DNA from: Mucilaginibacter psychrotolerans
Lineage (GTDB): Bacteria > Bacteroidota > Bacteroidia > Sphingobacteriales > Sphingobacteriaceae
Assembly: GCF_004519315.1 (NCBI RefSeq)
Contig: NZ_SOZE01000044.1
Location: 1 to 42,142 of the forward strand
DNA: 42,142 bases
Reading direction: 5' to 3'
A model generated the notes under the pieces. That model saw only the letters and a program-made list of their open reading frames with translations, searched no databases and was not told the origin of the DNA. Shown piece by piece: positions 33,835 through 42,142 of this stretch. Both the position numbers and the translations under genes were made by a program. The stretch's first letter is position 1. The number at the start of each line of letters is the position of its first letter.

Positions 33835-35520
33835 ATGAATACCCTTTCTAATGGCGATAAGATCGTCTTTGTTATCTATTTTCTAATAGTCTCCTGCTAT
33901 GGCTATTGGATTTATCGTCGAAAACATAATGCCGACGCAACCTCTAAGGATTATTTCCTCGCAGAAGGGTCGCTTACCTGGTGGGCTATAGGCGCTTCGC
34001 TCATTGCATCAAATATCTCTGCCGAGCAGTTTATTGGCACAAGCGGTTCGGCCTTCAAAATGGGGCTGGCCATTTCTACATACGAATGGATGGCTGCGGC
34101 TACCCTCATTATTGTGGCAGTGTTCTTTATCCCAATTTATTTGAAGAACAAAATATTCACGATGCCGCAGTTCTTACACCAGCGGTATAACGGCACAGTA
34201 GCCATGGTGATGGCGATTTTTTGGCTTTTGTTGTATATCGTGGTAAACCTAATGTCGATATTATACTTGGGCGCGTTAGCCATCAGCGGTATTTCTGGCA
34301 TCAATATTTATATCTGTATCATCGGGCTTGCCATATTCGCTGTAGTAATTACGCTGGGCGGTATGAAAGTTATTGGTTACACAGATGTTATACAGGTTTT
34401 CGTCCTCATCCTCGGCGGTCTTGCTGCAACCTATTATGGCCTGGGTGAGCTGACTAAGAATACTGCGGACCACTCTTTGCTTGCCGGGTTGAAAACACTT
34501 CATGCCGAGGCAACCGACCATTTCCATATGATATTTAAAAAAGATAATGCCAACTATATGGATTTGCCTGGCTTATCGGTATTGATTGGCGGTATGTGGA
34601 TAGTAAACCTGAATTACTGGGGCTGCAACCAATACATTACGCAACGGGCTTTAGGTGCAAACCTGAAAACAGCACGAAGCGGTATCCTTTTTGCTGCTTT
34701 TCTTAAATTGCTTATGCCGGTTATCGTGGTGTTACCTGGCATTGCAGCTTATGTGTTGCATCAGCGGGGCATGTTCCATCAGGAAATGCTGAGCTCCAAA
34801 GGAGTTATAGATTATAATAAAGCTTACCCAACCCTTTTATCGTTATTGCCATCAGGATTAAAAGGCCTTTCATTTGCCGCATTAACAGCAGCAATTGTAG
34901 CATCGCTGGCGGGTAAAGCAAATAGTATCGCTACCATTTTTACACTGGATATCTACAAAAAAGCGATCAACCCATCGGCGCCGGATAATAAACTGGTTTC
35001 CTTAGGGAAATGGTCGGTCGTAGTTGCTATGGCGCTAGGCGTAGTAATGTCGCTTGTTATTGGCGAGCAGTTGATGGGCGAGGGCAAGCAGGGCTTCCAG
35101 TATATACAGGAATACACTGGCTTTGTATCGCCGGGCATATTTGCCATGTTTATTTTAGGCTTCTTCTGGAAAAAGGCAACATCAAATGCTGCGCTGTTTG
35201 CTACCATCGGGGGCTTTGTGTTTTCGGTGATATTTAAGTTTTTGCCCAATTATGCCAATCTGGCGTTCTTATCGCCGCTCGGTTTCTCTAAACTGAATGA
35301 TAAAGGCATTTACGAAATTCCTTTCATCGATAGAATGGGCTTCGTGTTCCTTATCTGCGTAATCGGCATGTTTATCATTTCTAAAATAGATGCCGCTAAA
35401 GGCGTTGTTGCTAACGGCCTGGAGATTGACGCATCGATGTTCAAAACAAACCGTGCATTTACCGCCGGCGCACTTTTAGTGGGCGGTATCATTGTGGCTT
35501 TGTATTCTTTCTTCTGGTAA
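33835..35520 (+). CDS. Sodium/sugar symporter (SSS/SGLT family)
   Basis: A 561-aa membrane protein with about 14 hydrophobic helices. Family markers are SLTWWAIGASLIASNISAEQFIGTSG near the start, GGMKVIGYTDVIQVFVLI in the middle and ALTAAIVASLAGKANSIATIFTLDIY (the sodium-site helix). It imports a sugar with sodium. The neighbours suggest xylose, xylulose or a hexuronate. A terminator follows 21 bases after the stop. Confidence 0.9.
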   Translation: MNTLSNGDKIVFVIYFLIVSCYGYWIYRRKHNADATSKDYFLAEGSLTWWAIGASLIASNISAEQFIGTSGSAFKMGLAISTYEWMAAATLIIVAVFFIPIYLKNKIFTMPQFLHQRYNGTVAMVMAIFWLLLYIVVNLMSILYLGALAISGISGINIYICIIGLAIFAVVITLGGMKVIGYTDVIQVFVLILGGLAATYYGLGELTKNTADHSLLAGLKTLHAEATDHFHMIFKKDNANYMDLPGLSVLIGGMWIVNLNYWGCNQYITQRALGANLKTARSGILFAAFLKLLMPVIVVLPGIAAYVLHQRGMFHQEMLSSKGVIDYNKAYPTLLSLLPSGLKGLSFAALTAAIVASLAGKANSIATIFTLDIYKKAINPSAPDNKLVSLGKWSVVVAMALGVVMSLVIGEQLMGEGKQGFQYIQEYTGFVSPGIFAMFILGFFWKKATSNAALFATIGGFVFSVIFKFLPNYANLAFLSPLGFSKLNDKGIYEIPFIDRMGFVFLICVIGMFIISKIDAAKGVVANGLEIDASMFKTNRAFTAGALLVGGIIVALYSFFW

Positions 35521-35541
35521 TAAGAAACCAATAAATACCTT

Positions 35542-35571
35542 AAAGCGGTCCAAAACAGGGCCGCTTTTTTT
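35542..35571 (+). terminator. Terminator after the symporter
   Basis: AAAGCGGTCC and GGGCCGCTTT form a stem around CAAAACA-type loop bases, followed by a T run. It separates the xylB-symporter unit from uxuA. Confidence 0.75.
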
Positions 35572-35619
35572 GTTTTATACCGGCGATAAAATTTAATTTA
35601 GCCTTCAAAATACTGCTAT

Positions 35620-36813
35620 ATGTTCAGCAACTTAAAACAAACTTTCAGGTGGTTTGGCCCCACCGACCCGGTAACCCTAATGGGTATCAGGCAAACCGGC
35701 GCCACGGGCATCGTAACTTCTTTGTATCATATCCCCGTGGGAGAAGTTTGGAGCCTTGCCGAGATAAAAGTCCGCAAGCAAATGATTGAAGATGCCGGGC
35801 TTGATTGGACAGTTGTAGAAAGCGTAAACATACACGAGAGCATTAAAACAGCTTCAGTAGAGCGTGATAGGTATATAGCCAATTATGTGACTACCTTGCA
35901 AAACCTGGCAGCCGAAGGCATTACTACGGTTTGTTATAACTTTATGCCCGTGCTGGATTGGACGCGTACCGATCTGGATTACCGCCTGCCAAACCAGGCA
36001 TCGGCCCTTAGATTCGATGCGGTGGCTCTGGCTGCTTTCGATTTATACATATTAGAGCGGGAAGGTGCTGCGGCTGATTATACGCCCGAGCAACAAGCGT
36101 CGGCAAAATCATTTTTAGAAAACGCCACTGATGATAAAAAAGCGCAACTCATACACAACCTGATGGCCGGCCTGCCAGGTACCAATAAAACACTTACCAT
36201 CCCCGAGTTTAAACAACACCTGCAGCAATACGCAAATACGGATGCCGCGGCTTTAAAGGCAAATCTGGCCTATTTCCTGCAAGGCATTATCCCTGTAGCC
36301 GAAGCTGCTGGTGTAAAGATGTGCATACATCCTGATGACCCACCTTTCCCTATTTTAGGCCTGCCGAGGGTAGTTTCTACCGAACAGGATTTGCTGGATG
36401 TAATCAATGTCTGCCCTTCGCCAAGCAACGGCATCACTTTTTGCACAGGCTCGCTGGGCGCAAGAGCGGATAACGACCTCGCGGGCATCATAAGCCGGCT
36501 GGGTAGCCATATCCATTTTCTGCACCTGCGTAATGTAAGGCGCGAGGGTAATGGTAGCTTTTATGAGGATGAGCACCTTAATGGCAGCAGCGATATGTAC
36601 ACCGCCATGAAACAAATTATATTAGAGCAGGCCAGGCGCACGGAAAGCGGCCGCAACGATATCGCCATACCCATGCGGCCAGATCACGGGCATAAACTAC
36701 TGGATGATTTTAACCACAGTACCTATCACGGCTACTCTGCCATAGGCCGACTAAAAGGCCTTGCAGAACTGAGGGGCCTGGAAATGGGTATCAAAAAAAC
36801 ACTTTTCGGCTAA
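35620..36813 (+). CDS. Mannonate dehydratase
   Basis: A 397-aa enzyme that converts D-mannonate to 2-keto-3-deoxygluconate in hexuronate breakdown. The sequence matches UxuA throughout: TFRWFGPTDPVTLMGIRQTGATGIVTSLYHIP (9-40), GITTVCYNFMPVLDWTRTDL (105-124), CIHPDDPPFPILGLPRVV (about 227-244, metal-binding His and Asp), LHLRNV and PMRPDHGHKLLDD near the C terminus (the second metal His). Length is normal. It is preceded by a terminator, so it probably has its own promoter. Confidence 0.95.
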   Translation: MFSNLKQTFRWFGPTDPVTLMGIRQTGATGIVTSLYHIPVGEVWSLAEIKVRKQMIEDAGLDWTVVESVNIHESIKTASVERDRYIANYVTTLQNLAAEGITTVCYNFMPVLDWTRTDLDYRLPNQASALRFDAVALAAFDLYILEREGAAADYTPEQQASAKSFLENATDDKKAQLIHNLMAGLPGTNKTLTIPEFKQHLQQYANTDAAALKANLAYFLQGIIPVAEAAGVKMCIHPDDPPFPILGLPRVVSTEQDLLDVINVCPSPSNGITFCTGSLGARADNDLAGIISRLGSHIHFLHLRNVRREGNGSFYEDEHLNGSSDMYTAMKQIILEQARRTESGRNDIAIPMRPDHGHKLLDDFNHSTYHGYSAIGRLKGLAELRGLEMGIKKTLFG

Positions 36814-36857
36814 GCTGATTGAAGGGTAGATTCCCGCTGTGAAAACCTTATAAAAAA

Positions 36858-36890
36858 GCAAAGGGCACCAGATGAAGGTGCCCTTTTGCT
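36858..36890. terminator. Bidirectional terminator between uxuA and the minus gene
   Basis: AGCAAAGGGCACC and GGTGCCCTTTTGCT form a stem (one bulge) with a short loop AGATGAA. A-rich and T-rich flanks let it serve both convergent genes. Confidence 0.75.
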
Positions 36891-36911
36891 TATATAGATT
36901 TTTGTTGAAGA

Positions 36912-37433
36912 TTAGTCGCGGTGACCATGATCGCGTTTATCTTGCTTTACTTGTTTGCGGTCGTTGCGTATATCTTTCCGGTCCTGGCGTATGTCCCTGC
37001 GGTCCTGACGAATATCGCGACGATCAGCTACCCAGTGGTTTTTGTATTTTGCATCGCGGCTATCGCGGATGATTACCTGGCTTTTGCGGCCCCTATAGTT
37101 GGCGTATTTGGCGCGGTAAACATCGTTGCGTACCCATGGGGTGCGTTCGTTTACAACTACTTTATAGCCATTGTACACATTGTAGCTGCTATATCTTGCA
37201 GGTAATGCGGCGCGATGCACCCATACATTGTTTTCTACGTAAACGTACTGGTGGGCAGGGATATCGTAGTAGGCATCAATATCCGGCATATAGTAATAGT
37301 CGGCGTGATCGTAGCCTACGGGGCCCCATTCTGGCTGGCTGCCAATGTTTATGTTTAAACTTATTTGTGCTTTAGCCACCTGGAAACCCAGGGCGCTTAG
37401 GAATATTGCGGTTGTTAAAATAATCTTTTTCAT
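36912..37433 (-). CDS. Secreted protein with repetitive basic/acidic tail
   Basis: A 173-aa protein with a signal peptide (MKKIILTTAIFLSALGFQVAKA, cleavage after KA-Q). The middle is Tyr-rich (DHADYYYMPDIDAYYDIPAHQYVYV), and the tail repeats RDIRQDR-type units (RRDIRQDRRDIRQDRKDIRNDRK) ending in HGHRD. Similar periplasmic or outer-membrane proteins of unknown role are common in Bacteroidota. I start at the ATG at 37433 because the 12 codons upstream precede the signal peptide. Confidence 0.8.
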   Translation of the reverse strand: MKKIILTTAIFLSALGFQVAKAQISLNINIGSQPEWGPVGYDHADYYYMPDIDAYYDIPAHQYVYVENNVWVHRAALPARYSSYNVYNGYKVVVNERTPWVRNDVYRAKYANYRGRKSQVIIRDSRDAKYKNHWVADRRDIRQDRRDIRQDRKDIRNDRKQVKQDKRDHGHRD

Positions 37434-37644
37434 TTTCGTATGTTTTGCTGGTATGACAAGCAAACACACCGAATGGTTTAAACAGTTTACTGAAGGAGTG
37501 GGGTTATAACAGGGTTGTTACAGGGGAAGGGGCAAGACATCAAGTATCAGGAGTTGATATAGGAGGACGCATCGCGTAAAGAGCACACGGGCAGACAGAA
37601 ACAGCTACTCTTTATTCTTGGAATCTTGATTACTGCTTCTAAGA

Positions 37645-39387
37645 TTAGTCGTCGCTATCGTCTTTATCGTCTTTTTTGGAGGCCATGGCCAGTACCGGTT
37701 TGCCTATCACCTTAAAGCTGCCTTCGCCTTTCAGGATAGATGCCAACTGCACTTTATCCTGCATAGTTTTAATAGCCTGGGCAAGCTCTTTATCGTATTT
37801 AAAGTTGGCTTCGTAGCGACCTTTTTCGTACAGATAGCGCGATACGATTTCATTCTCCAGCACCTGTTTTATTTCTGTTTTATGCAGCATCAGGTCGTTT
37901 TTTTTGGCAGCAGCCATTTTTGCCCTGAGGCCGTCGTACTCCGTTTGTATCTCGGGGAATTGTTTCTCCCGAGTGGCTTCTGTTTTCAACTGGTCCAGTA
38001 TCCGTTCTGATGCCGTGTTGTAGGTATAATTTTTCCCCGCGAGGAATTTAGTGAAATCGAGGTACTCTGCATCGCTTAGCGTAAAAGCGCGCGGGTCGCC
38101 AAGTTGCGGGTGCGTATTGCGGTATTGGGTGGCGTAATCAAAAAATAGCAGTTTGTTTACCAGGGTTTGGGTAATGTTGGCAAACCTATCCTGCTTCACA
38201 AAAATATCCGGGTAAACCCCGCTGCCATCGAATACAGATCGACCGTTTTTGGTTTTGAATTCATGCATCAGCGAATCGGCCACTTTAAGTACACTGCCAT
38301 CATCTTTACGGTGGGTATAATCAAGCGCCTGCACGCAGCGGCCCGAGGGTACGAAATACTTGGCAATGGTAATTTTAACCAGGCTGTTATAAGGCAGGCT
38401 GAAGGTTTGCTGTACCAGACCCTTGCCATAGCTGCGCTGACCGATGATGATGGCCCTATCCAGATCCTGAAGCGCACCGGCTACTATTTCTGATGCTGAT
38501 GCCGAACGGCTGTTTACCAACACCACCAGTGGCAGGTTGGGCTCCAGCGGGGTAGCTACCGTATTATAGGTAAAGTTTTTCTCTTTTATCTTGCCTTTTT
38601 GCGATACCACGGTCACGTCCTTGGCTACAAACAGGTTTACTATTTTTACTGCCTCCTGCAATATACCCCCGCCGTTAGAGCGCAGATCAAGTATGATGCC
38701 GTTGGGGTTATTCTTTTTTAATGCGGTAAGTGCGTCGGTAACTTCCTGGGCAGAGTTCTCCAGGAACTTATTGAGCTTGATATATCCCATATTGCCGTCA
38801 ACCATACCCGAGTAAACCACATTGGGTTGTTTAATCTCGTCGCGGATGAGGTTCTTTAAAACAGCAGGCTCGCCTTCGCGCTTCATCAATAGGCGTATCT
38901 CTGCGCCTTTGGTGCCTTTAAGCAGCAGGCTCACTTGGTCGTTGTTCTTGGCGGTGAGGTCGATGTCGTTTATTTTTACCATCTGGTCGCCAGGGCGTAT
39001 ATCTGCCTTCTGCGCGGGGAAGCCTGCAAACACATCGGCTACGTAAACTTTGCCATCGCGGGCAAAAATGCTGGCACCAATGCCGCCGTATTGCGTGCTT
39101 ACATAGTGCAGTTTATACTCTTCTATCTCAGATTCGGGCACGAATTCGGTGTAGGGGTCCAGGCCATCCAACATGGCATCTACACCCGTTTTAACCAATT
39201 TAGAGGAGTTTATATCATCTACATAATTAATGTTGACTTCCTTATAAACCGCCGCAAAAACATCCAGGTTCTTGGTTATCTGAAAAAGGTCGTCGTTAAA
39301 CCCCCAGGCAACAACGGCAACGGCCAACACGCCTGCAAAAAATGCAGGTTTCCTGTAATTTCTCTTCTTCGGTTGATTGTTGTTCAT
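37645..39387 (-). CDS. S41-family C-terminal processing peptidase
   Basis: A 580-aa protease with a membrane anchor or signal segment (14-30), a PDZ domain (about 98-180, YGGIGASI...VADVFAGFPAQKADIRPGDQMVKI) and the S41 catalytic domain. The Ser-Lys dyad is Ser297 in SRSASASE and Lys322 in SYGKG. The C-terminal ~200 residues (DUF-like helices) are usual in Bacteroidota members. It acts in the periplasm, trimming proteins from the C terminus. The tail is acidic (KKDDKDDSDD). Confidence 0.93.
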   Translation of the reverse strand: MNNNQPKKRNYRKPAFFAGVLAVAVVAWGFNDDLFQITKNLDVFAAVYKEVNINYVDDINSSKLVKTGVDAMLDGLDPYTEFVPESEIEEYKLHYVSTQYGGIGASIFARDGKVYVADVFAGFPAQKADIRPGDQMVKINDIDLTAKNNDQVSLLLKGTKGAEIRLLMKREGEPAVLKNLIRDEIKQPNVVYSGMVDGNMGYIKLNKFLENSAQEVTDALTALKKNNPNGIILDLRSNGGGILQEAVKIVNLFVAKDVTVVSQKGKIKEKNFTYNTVATPLEPNLPLVVLVNSRSASASEIVAGALQDLDRAIIIGQRSYGKGLVQQTFSLPYNSLVKITIAKYFVPSGRCVQALDYTHRKDDGSVLKVADSLMHEFKTKNGRSVFDGSGVYPDIFVKQDRFANITQTLVNKLLFFDYATQYRNTHPQLGDPRAFTLSDAEYLDFTKFLAGKNYTYNTASERILDQLKTEATREKQFPEIQTEYDGLRAKMAAAKKNDLMLHKTEIKQVLENEIVSRYLYEKGRYEANFKYDKELAQAIKTMQDKVQLASILKGEGSFKVIGKPVLAMASKKDDKDDSDD

Positions 39388-39451
39388 CTGCTGCCGGTCA
39401 TCAAATATAAAGCTACAAAAAGCAATGCGGCTTTCTAGTAATTAACTCATT

Positions 39452-39667
39452 TTAAAGGCGGTTATTATCAATATTCACCAACGCTTTTTTTAGCGTGAAT
39501 ACTACGTAGGCCCTATCGCGGTTCACCAGTTGCATCAAACGGGTAATCAGGCTCTCTTCCTGCCCCTCGGCGTATTGCAATTGCTCATCGGTAAGGTGGT
39601 TGTACTTACGCTGCACCTTTATTTTTATACGCGGCCAATCTTTGTTGCTTATCGTAATTTCTGCCAT
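39452..39667 (-). CDS. CsbD-like small protein, 71 aa
   Basis: A basic-acidic helical protein. The pattern DWPRIKIKVQRKYNHLTDEQLQYAEGQEESLITRLMQLV (10-48) matches the CsbD general-stress fold: W..IK.KV..K...LT...L.Y.EG.E..L..RL. CsbD proteins are stress-induced with no defined activity. It sits alone, 64 bases upstream of the protease start, same strand, and may be co-transcribed with it. Confidence 0.72.
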   Translation of the reverse strand: MAEITISNKDWPRIKIKVQRKYNHLTDEQLQYAEGQEESLITRLMQLVNRDRAYVVFTLKKALVNIDNNRL

Positions 39668-39856
39668 AAAACAATTTTATTTCAGCAAAAATATAAAAAA
39701 TACGCTGTAGCCCGCGTTTAATACCGGGCTTATAATTAAACTTTTACCTGCAGCCCACATCTAACCGTTTTATTAACCAAACGGGGTAAGCGGCGGTATC
39801 GGCATAAACAACTTTCGCCGCAGGCTGTTATACCTTGTTATAAACAAACCCATTCT

Positions 39857-40444
39857 ATGAAAAAGTTATTTTTAAGCATTGCTATCATCACAGCTGCGGC
39901 GTTTAGTGCCAAAGCGCAATTTTCGCTGGGCATAAAAGGCGGCCTGAACTTCTCCAAGATTAATACCGATAACGTAAGCGAATCTACTAAAACGGGCTAC
40001 CAGGCGGGTATATTCGCCCGGGTGGGCTCCAGCGTTTACCTGCAGCCCGAGCTCTATTTAGGTAGCAGCGGCGGCAAGTTTGCTTTCCAAACCAACAACA
40101 ACACCGTTACTACCGAAGGCAAGGTGAAATTCACCACGCTTAACCTGCCTTTATTGATAGGTAAAGGCTTTGGTGGGGACAATTTGAACTTCAGAGTTAT
40201 GGCCGGCCCTGTTTACAGCTATGTGTTAGATCAGAACGACAACTTCTCCAGTGCAGTAAAATCGGCGTATGCCGATTTTGGCGATTACAAAAAGAGCACT
40301 TTAGGTTTCCAGGCTGGTGCGGGTGTTGATATCGGGCATATCACAGCCGATTTCCGCTATGAAGGCGGCCTTACCAAAATAAACCAGAATTTTGGCCAGC
40401 GCCAAAACATCTGGGCACTTAGCATTGGTTATAAACTGTTTTAA
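39857..40444 (+). CDS. Outer-membrane beta-barrel protein (PorT/OMP_b-brl_2-like)
   Basis: A 195-aa protein with signal peptide MKKLFLSIAIITAAAFSAKA, then alternating amphipathic strands typical of eight-stranded barrels: FSLGIKGGLNFSKI, GYQAGIFARVG, VYLQPELYLGSSGGKF, FRVMAGPVYSYVLD, LGFQAGAGVDIG, ADFRYEGGLTKI, ending in Phe. The family (outer-membrane beta-barrel domain) is widespread in Bacteroidota with unclear roles. A good terminator follows. Confidence 0.9.
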   Translation: MKKLFLSIAIITAAAFSAKAQFSLGIKGGLNFSKINTDNVSESTKTGYQAGIFARVGSSVYLQPELYLGSSGGKFAFQTNNNTVTTEGKVKFTTLNLPLLIGKGFGGDNLNFRVMAGPVYSYVLDQNDNFSSAVKSAYADFGDYKKSTLGFQAGAGVDIGHITADFRYEGGLTKINQNFGQRQNIWALSIGYKLF

Positions 40445-40768
40445 GCAAATAGCTCATGAGCTTGAAGGAATCCCGGCGCATAGCCGGGATTTTTTTTGCT
40501 ATAATTTTCGCCGTCTCCTATCTAAATTAAATTGCCTGATAAAAGCGGAAACAATTTTGGAAGCTTATTTTAACGGTAAAGCAGTTACCCGTACTTCCGT
40601 GTAAGACAACATTGGTTGCGATTTTGCTTATCAAGCAAAATAGGCCGGAGTATATTGTTCAAAAATTTAAAACTGCCGTTATAAAACCGCGTATAAGTAC
40701 CCGATTTGAAAATATATTGTCGTATTACGCAAGCGGAGATGTATTTTTACTTTATACATCTATCCAAT
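40445..40768. other. Intergenic region after the barrel gene
   Basis: Holds the barrel gene's terminator (40469-40497), then about 270 bases with no convincing gene. Short open frames start here but do not look coding. The promoter of the small gene at 40769 should lie near 40700-40750; no exact consensus was seen. Confidence 0.5.
40469..40497 (+). terminator. Terminator of the barrel gene
   Basis: AATCCCGGC, loop GCATA, GCCGGGATT, then a T run. Classic Rho-independent form. Confidence 0.9.
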
Positions 40769-41008
40769 ATGGACAACACTTTATCAAAAATTGAAGCCCC
40801 GGCTACCATTTGCACGGGCGAATATTTGGATAAGCTACTCAACAGCCCCCATAATTCGTCGGCCATGGATACCGAGTTACAGAAGATAAACGCACATTTT
40901 GTGCAGGACGAGAACCTGATGATACGGGTGATAGCCTTTATGGGCATAGCCTGTGTGTTGCTTGCCGTGGCCTGCATGTTTTTTTTGCCGGGAGCAGCCC
41001 TCCGCTAA
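40769..41008 (+). CDS. Small protein with C-terminal membrane helix, 79 aa
   Basis: Soluble N-terminal part (1-50, MDNTLSKIEAPATICTGEYL) and one transmembrane segment (about 52-74, VIAFMGIACVLLAVACMFFL). The frame extends back to 40706, but the upstream codons are less protein-like and the ATG at 40769 gives a clean start. No family recognised. A terminator follows. Confidence 0.55.
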   Translation: MDNTLSKIEAPATICTGEYLDKLLNSPHNSSAMDTELQKINAHFVQDENLMIRVIAFMGIACVLLAVACMFFLPGAALR

Positions 41009-41053
41009 TACTTGCCTCTCTCCCTACACGCCATATACCTAAGTTATTAATGC

Positions 41054-41086
41054 AAAAACCTCAGGCCCACAGCCCGAGGTTTTTTT
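41054..41086. terminator. Bidirectional terminator
   Basis: AAAAACCTC with GAGGTTTTTTT plus inner GG/CC pairs form a stem around CCCACAG-type loop bases. It can end both the small plus-strand gene and the minus-strand hydrolase gene. Confidence 0.8.
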
Positions 41087-41109
41087 GTGCTATTACGAGT
41101 AGAGCGCTG

Positions 41110-41997
41110 CTACGATAATTTCTCCTTAAAGAAATCGATAGTGCGTTGCCAGGCCAGCTCGGCGGCGGCTTTATCGTAGCGTGGGGTGGTATCGTTATGG
41201 AAGCCGTGGTTTACATTTTCGTAGATGAAGGCCTGGTACTTTTTGTTGTTCTCTTTTAGTGCGGCTTCATAGGCCAGCCATCCACTTGTGATGCGGGTAT
41301 CTAATGATGCATAGTGAAGCATCAGCGGCGCATTGATTTTGGGTACATCGGCAGCGGCGGGCTGTGAGCCGTAAAAAGGTACAGATGCGGCTAAGGTGGG
41401 TATGCGCACGGCCATCATGTTACAGATGCCACCACCGTAGCAAAAGCCAACTACGCCCACCTTGCCGTTGCAGTCGGGATGGGTTTTGAGGTATTCGTAA
41501 GCGGCTATAAAATCTTCCTCCATCTCGCCTTTATCGCGCTTGCCTTGTAGTTCGCGCCCGGCATCGTCGTTACCGGGGTAGCCGCCGAGTGGGGTAAGGG
41601 CATCTGGTGCGAGCGAAACGAAGCCGGCAAGGGCTGCGCGGCGGCCAACATCTTCAATATAGGGGTTAAGCCCACGGTTCTCGTGCACCACAATGATGCC
41701 GCCCAGTTTCTTTTTGGTATCGATGGGTTTGGATAGCAGCCCTTTTATAGTACCGCCACCTTTTGGCGAAGCATAATTGATATAGCCCGATTTCAGCCTA
41801 GGGTCATCGGCCTTTACCTGGATATTGCCCTTATAATCGGGCATCAAAAAACTCAACAGTGCGGGCACCGTTAGGCCGCCTACGGCATAAAGGGATAATT
41901 TTTGAACAAATGCTCGGCGGTCGAGCCGGTTGTGCGCATAATCGTCATACAGGTCAAACACTTCCTGGTTAACGTCTTCTTTATTGATGTGGCTCAT
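41110..41997 (-). CDS. Dienelactone hydrolase family protein
   Basis: A 295-aa alpha/beta hydrolase. An N-terminal export-like segment (RLDRRAFVQKLSLYAVGGLTVPALL, about 25-49) resembles a twin-arginine signal. The catalytic triad is Cys in GFCYGGG, Asp in SLDTRIT and His in NHGFHND, the pattern of carboxymethylenebutenolidases. Substrate is unknown; many bacterial members act on esters or lactones other than dienelactone. I start at MSHINKED (41997); the frame extends six codons upstream. Confidence 0.9.
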   Translation of the reverse strand: MSHINKEDVNQEVFDLYDDYAHNRLDRRAFVQKLSLYAVGGLTVPALLSFLMPDYKGNIQVKADDPRLKSGYINYASPKGGGTIKGLLSKPIDTKKKLGGIIVVHENRGLNPYIEDVGRRAALAGFVSLAPDALTPLGGYPGNDDAGRELQGKRDKGEMEEDFIAAYEYLKTHPDCNGKVGVVGFCYGGGICNMMAVRIPTLAASVPFYGSQPAAADVPKINAPLMLHYASLDTRITSGWLAYEAALKENNKKYQAFIYENVNHGFHNDTTPRYDKAAAELAWQRTIDFFKEKLS

Positions 41998-42131
41998 GGT
42001 AATTGGTTTTCTCAAATTTAGTTAGGGCCTGGTGAATATCGTATATATAATTGATTGTTAGTATATTATATAATAAATTCCTTTTAAAAGTGCAAAGGTT
42101 TTAGTATTTTAGGGTCATAATCCTTGCACTA

Positions 42132-42142
42132 ATGATCAAGTA
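42132..42142 (+). CDS. Possible gene start cut by the window edge
   Basis: An ATG followed by ATC AAG at the very end of the window, after an AT-rich leader divergent from the hydrolase gene. Only three codons are visible, so this is a guess from position. Confidence 0.25.

Noticed and set aside
1..42142. CRISPR array or cas genes
   Set aside because: No regularly spaced repeats of 25-40 bp and no Cas motifs in any frame. The three hipBST repeats are operators.
1..42142. Insertion sequences
   Set aside because: No DDE or HUH transposase frame and no matching terminal inverted repeats with target duplications were seen.

Overview
The window comes from a Bacteroidota chromosome, most likely a soil or freshwater Sphingobacteriaceae (Mucilaginibacter/Pedobacter-like). 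This rests on IntDOT-type integrase features, a Bacteroidota -7 promoter box (TAnnTTTG) before the hipB gene, SGLT-type sugar symport, PorT-like barrels and the general gene style; genus is an inference.

Positions 260-32064 are one integrated mobile element of about 31.8 kb in the 3' end of a tRNA-Asp(GUC) gene. The intact tRNA (32044-32117, minus strand) lies at the right end. A 22-bp copy of its 3' end (260-281) marks the left end. A tyrosine recombinase (30574-31791) sits beside the tRNA, and 11-bp arm-type repeats occur near both ends. A mobilisation block (HTH protein, winged-helix-like protein, probable oriT, MobC, MOBP-type relaxase, membrane coiled-coil protein; 16577-19346) but no type IV secretion genes makes it mobilisable rather than self-conjugative.

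The cargo is a dense set of conflict genes. From left to right: a STAND NTPase with a Cap4/DUF4297-like nuclease head (698-4669); a rightward run of unrecognised genes made of a membrane-anchored beta-helix-like protein, a 103-aa protein, a 583-aa protein and a one-helix membrane peptide (5243-9132); a Lamassu-like pair of Cap4-type nuclease and SMC ATPase with zinc hook (9320-12177); an ADP-ribosyltransferase next to a TIR-like protein (12968-14822); a convergent HExxH zincin with a small partner (14829-15541); the mobilisation block; a three-gene HipBST toxin-antitoxin locus with three operators at exact 40-bp spacing (19410-20953); an HNH endonuclease (21280-22236); and a five-gene, translationally coupled MoxR-vWA-beta-propeller ternary system (22487-30208, minus strand).

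Right of the tRNA is ordinary chromosome: xylulokinase, a sodium/sugar symporter and mannonate dehydratase (pentose/hexuronate use), a secreted protein with a repetitive basic tail, an S41 C-terminal processing protease, a CsbD-like small protein, an outer-membrane beta-barrel, a small one-helix membrane protein and a dienelactone-hydrolase-family enzyme. The first 259 bases lie outside the element. They share a motif and a terminator-like hairpin with the element's own right end, so they may be the end of a second, neighbouring element.
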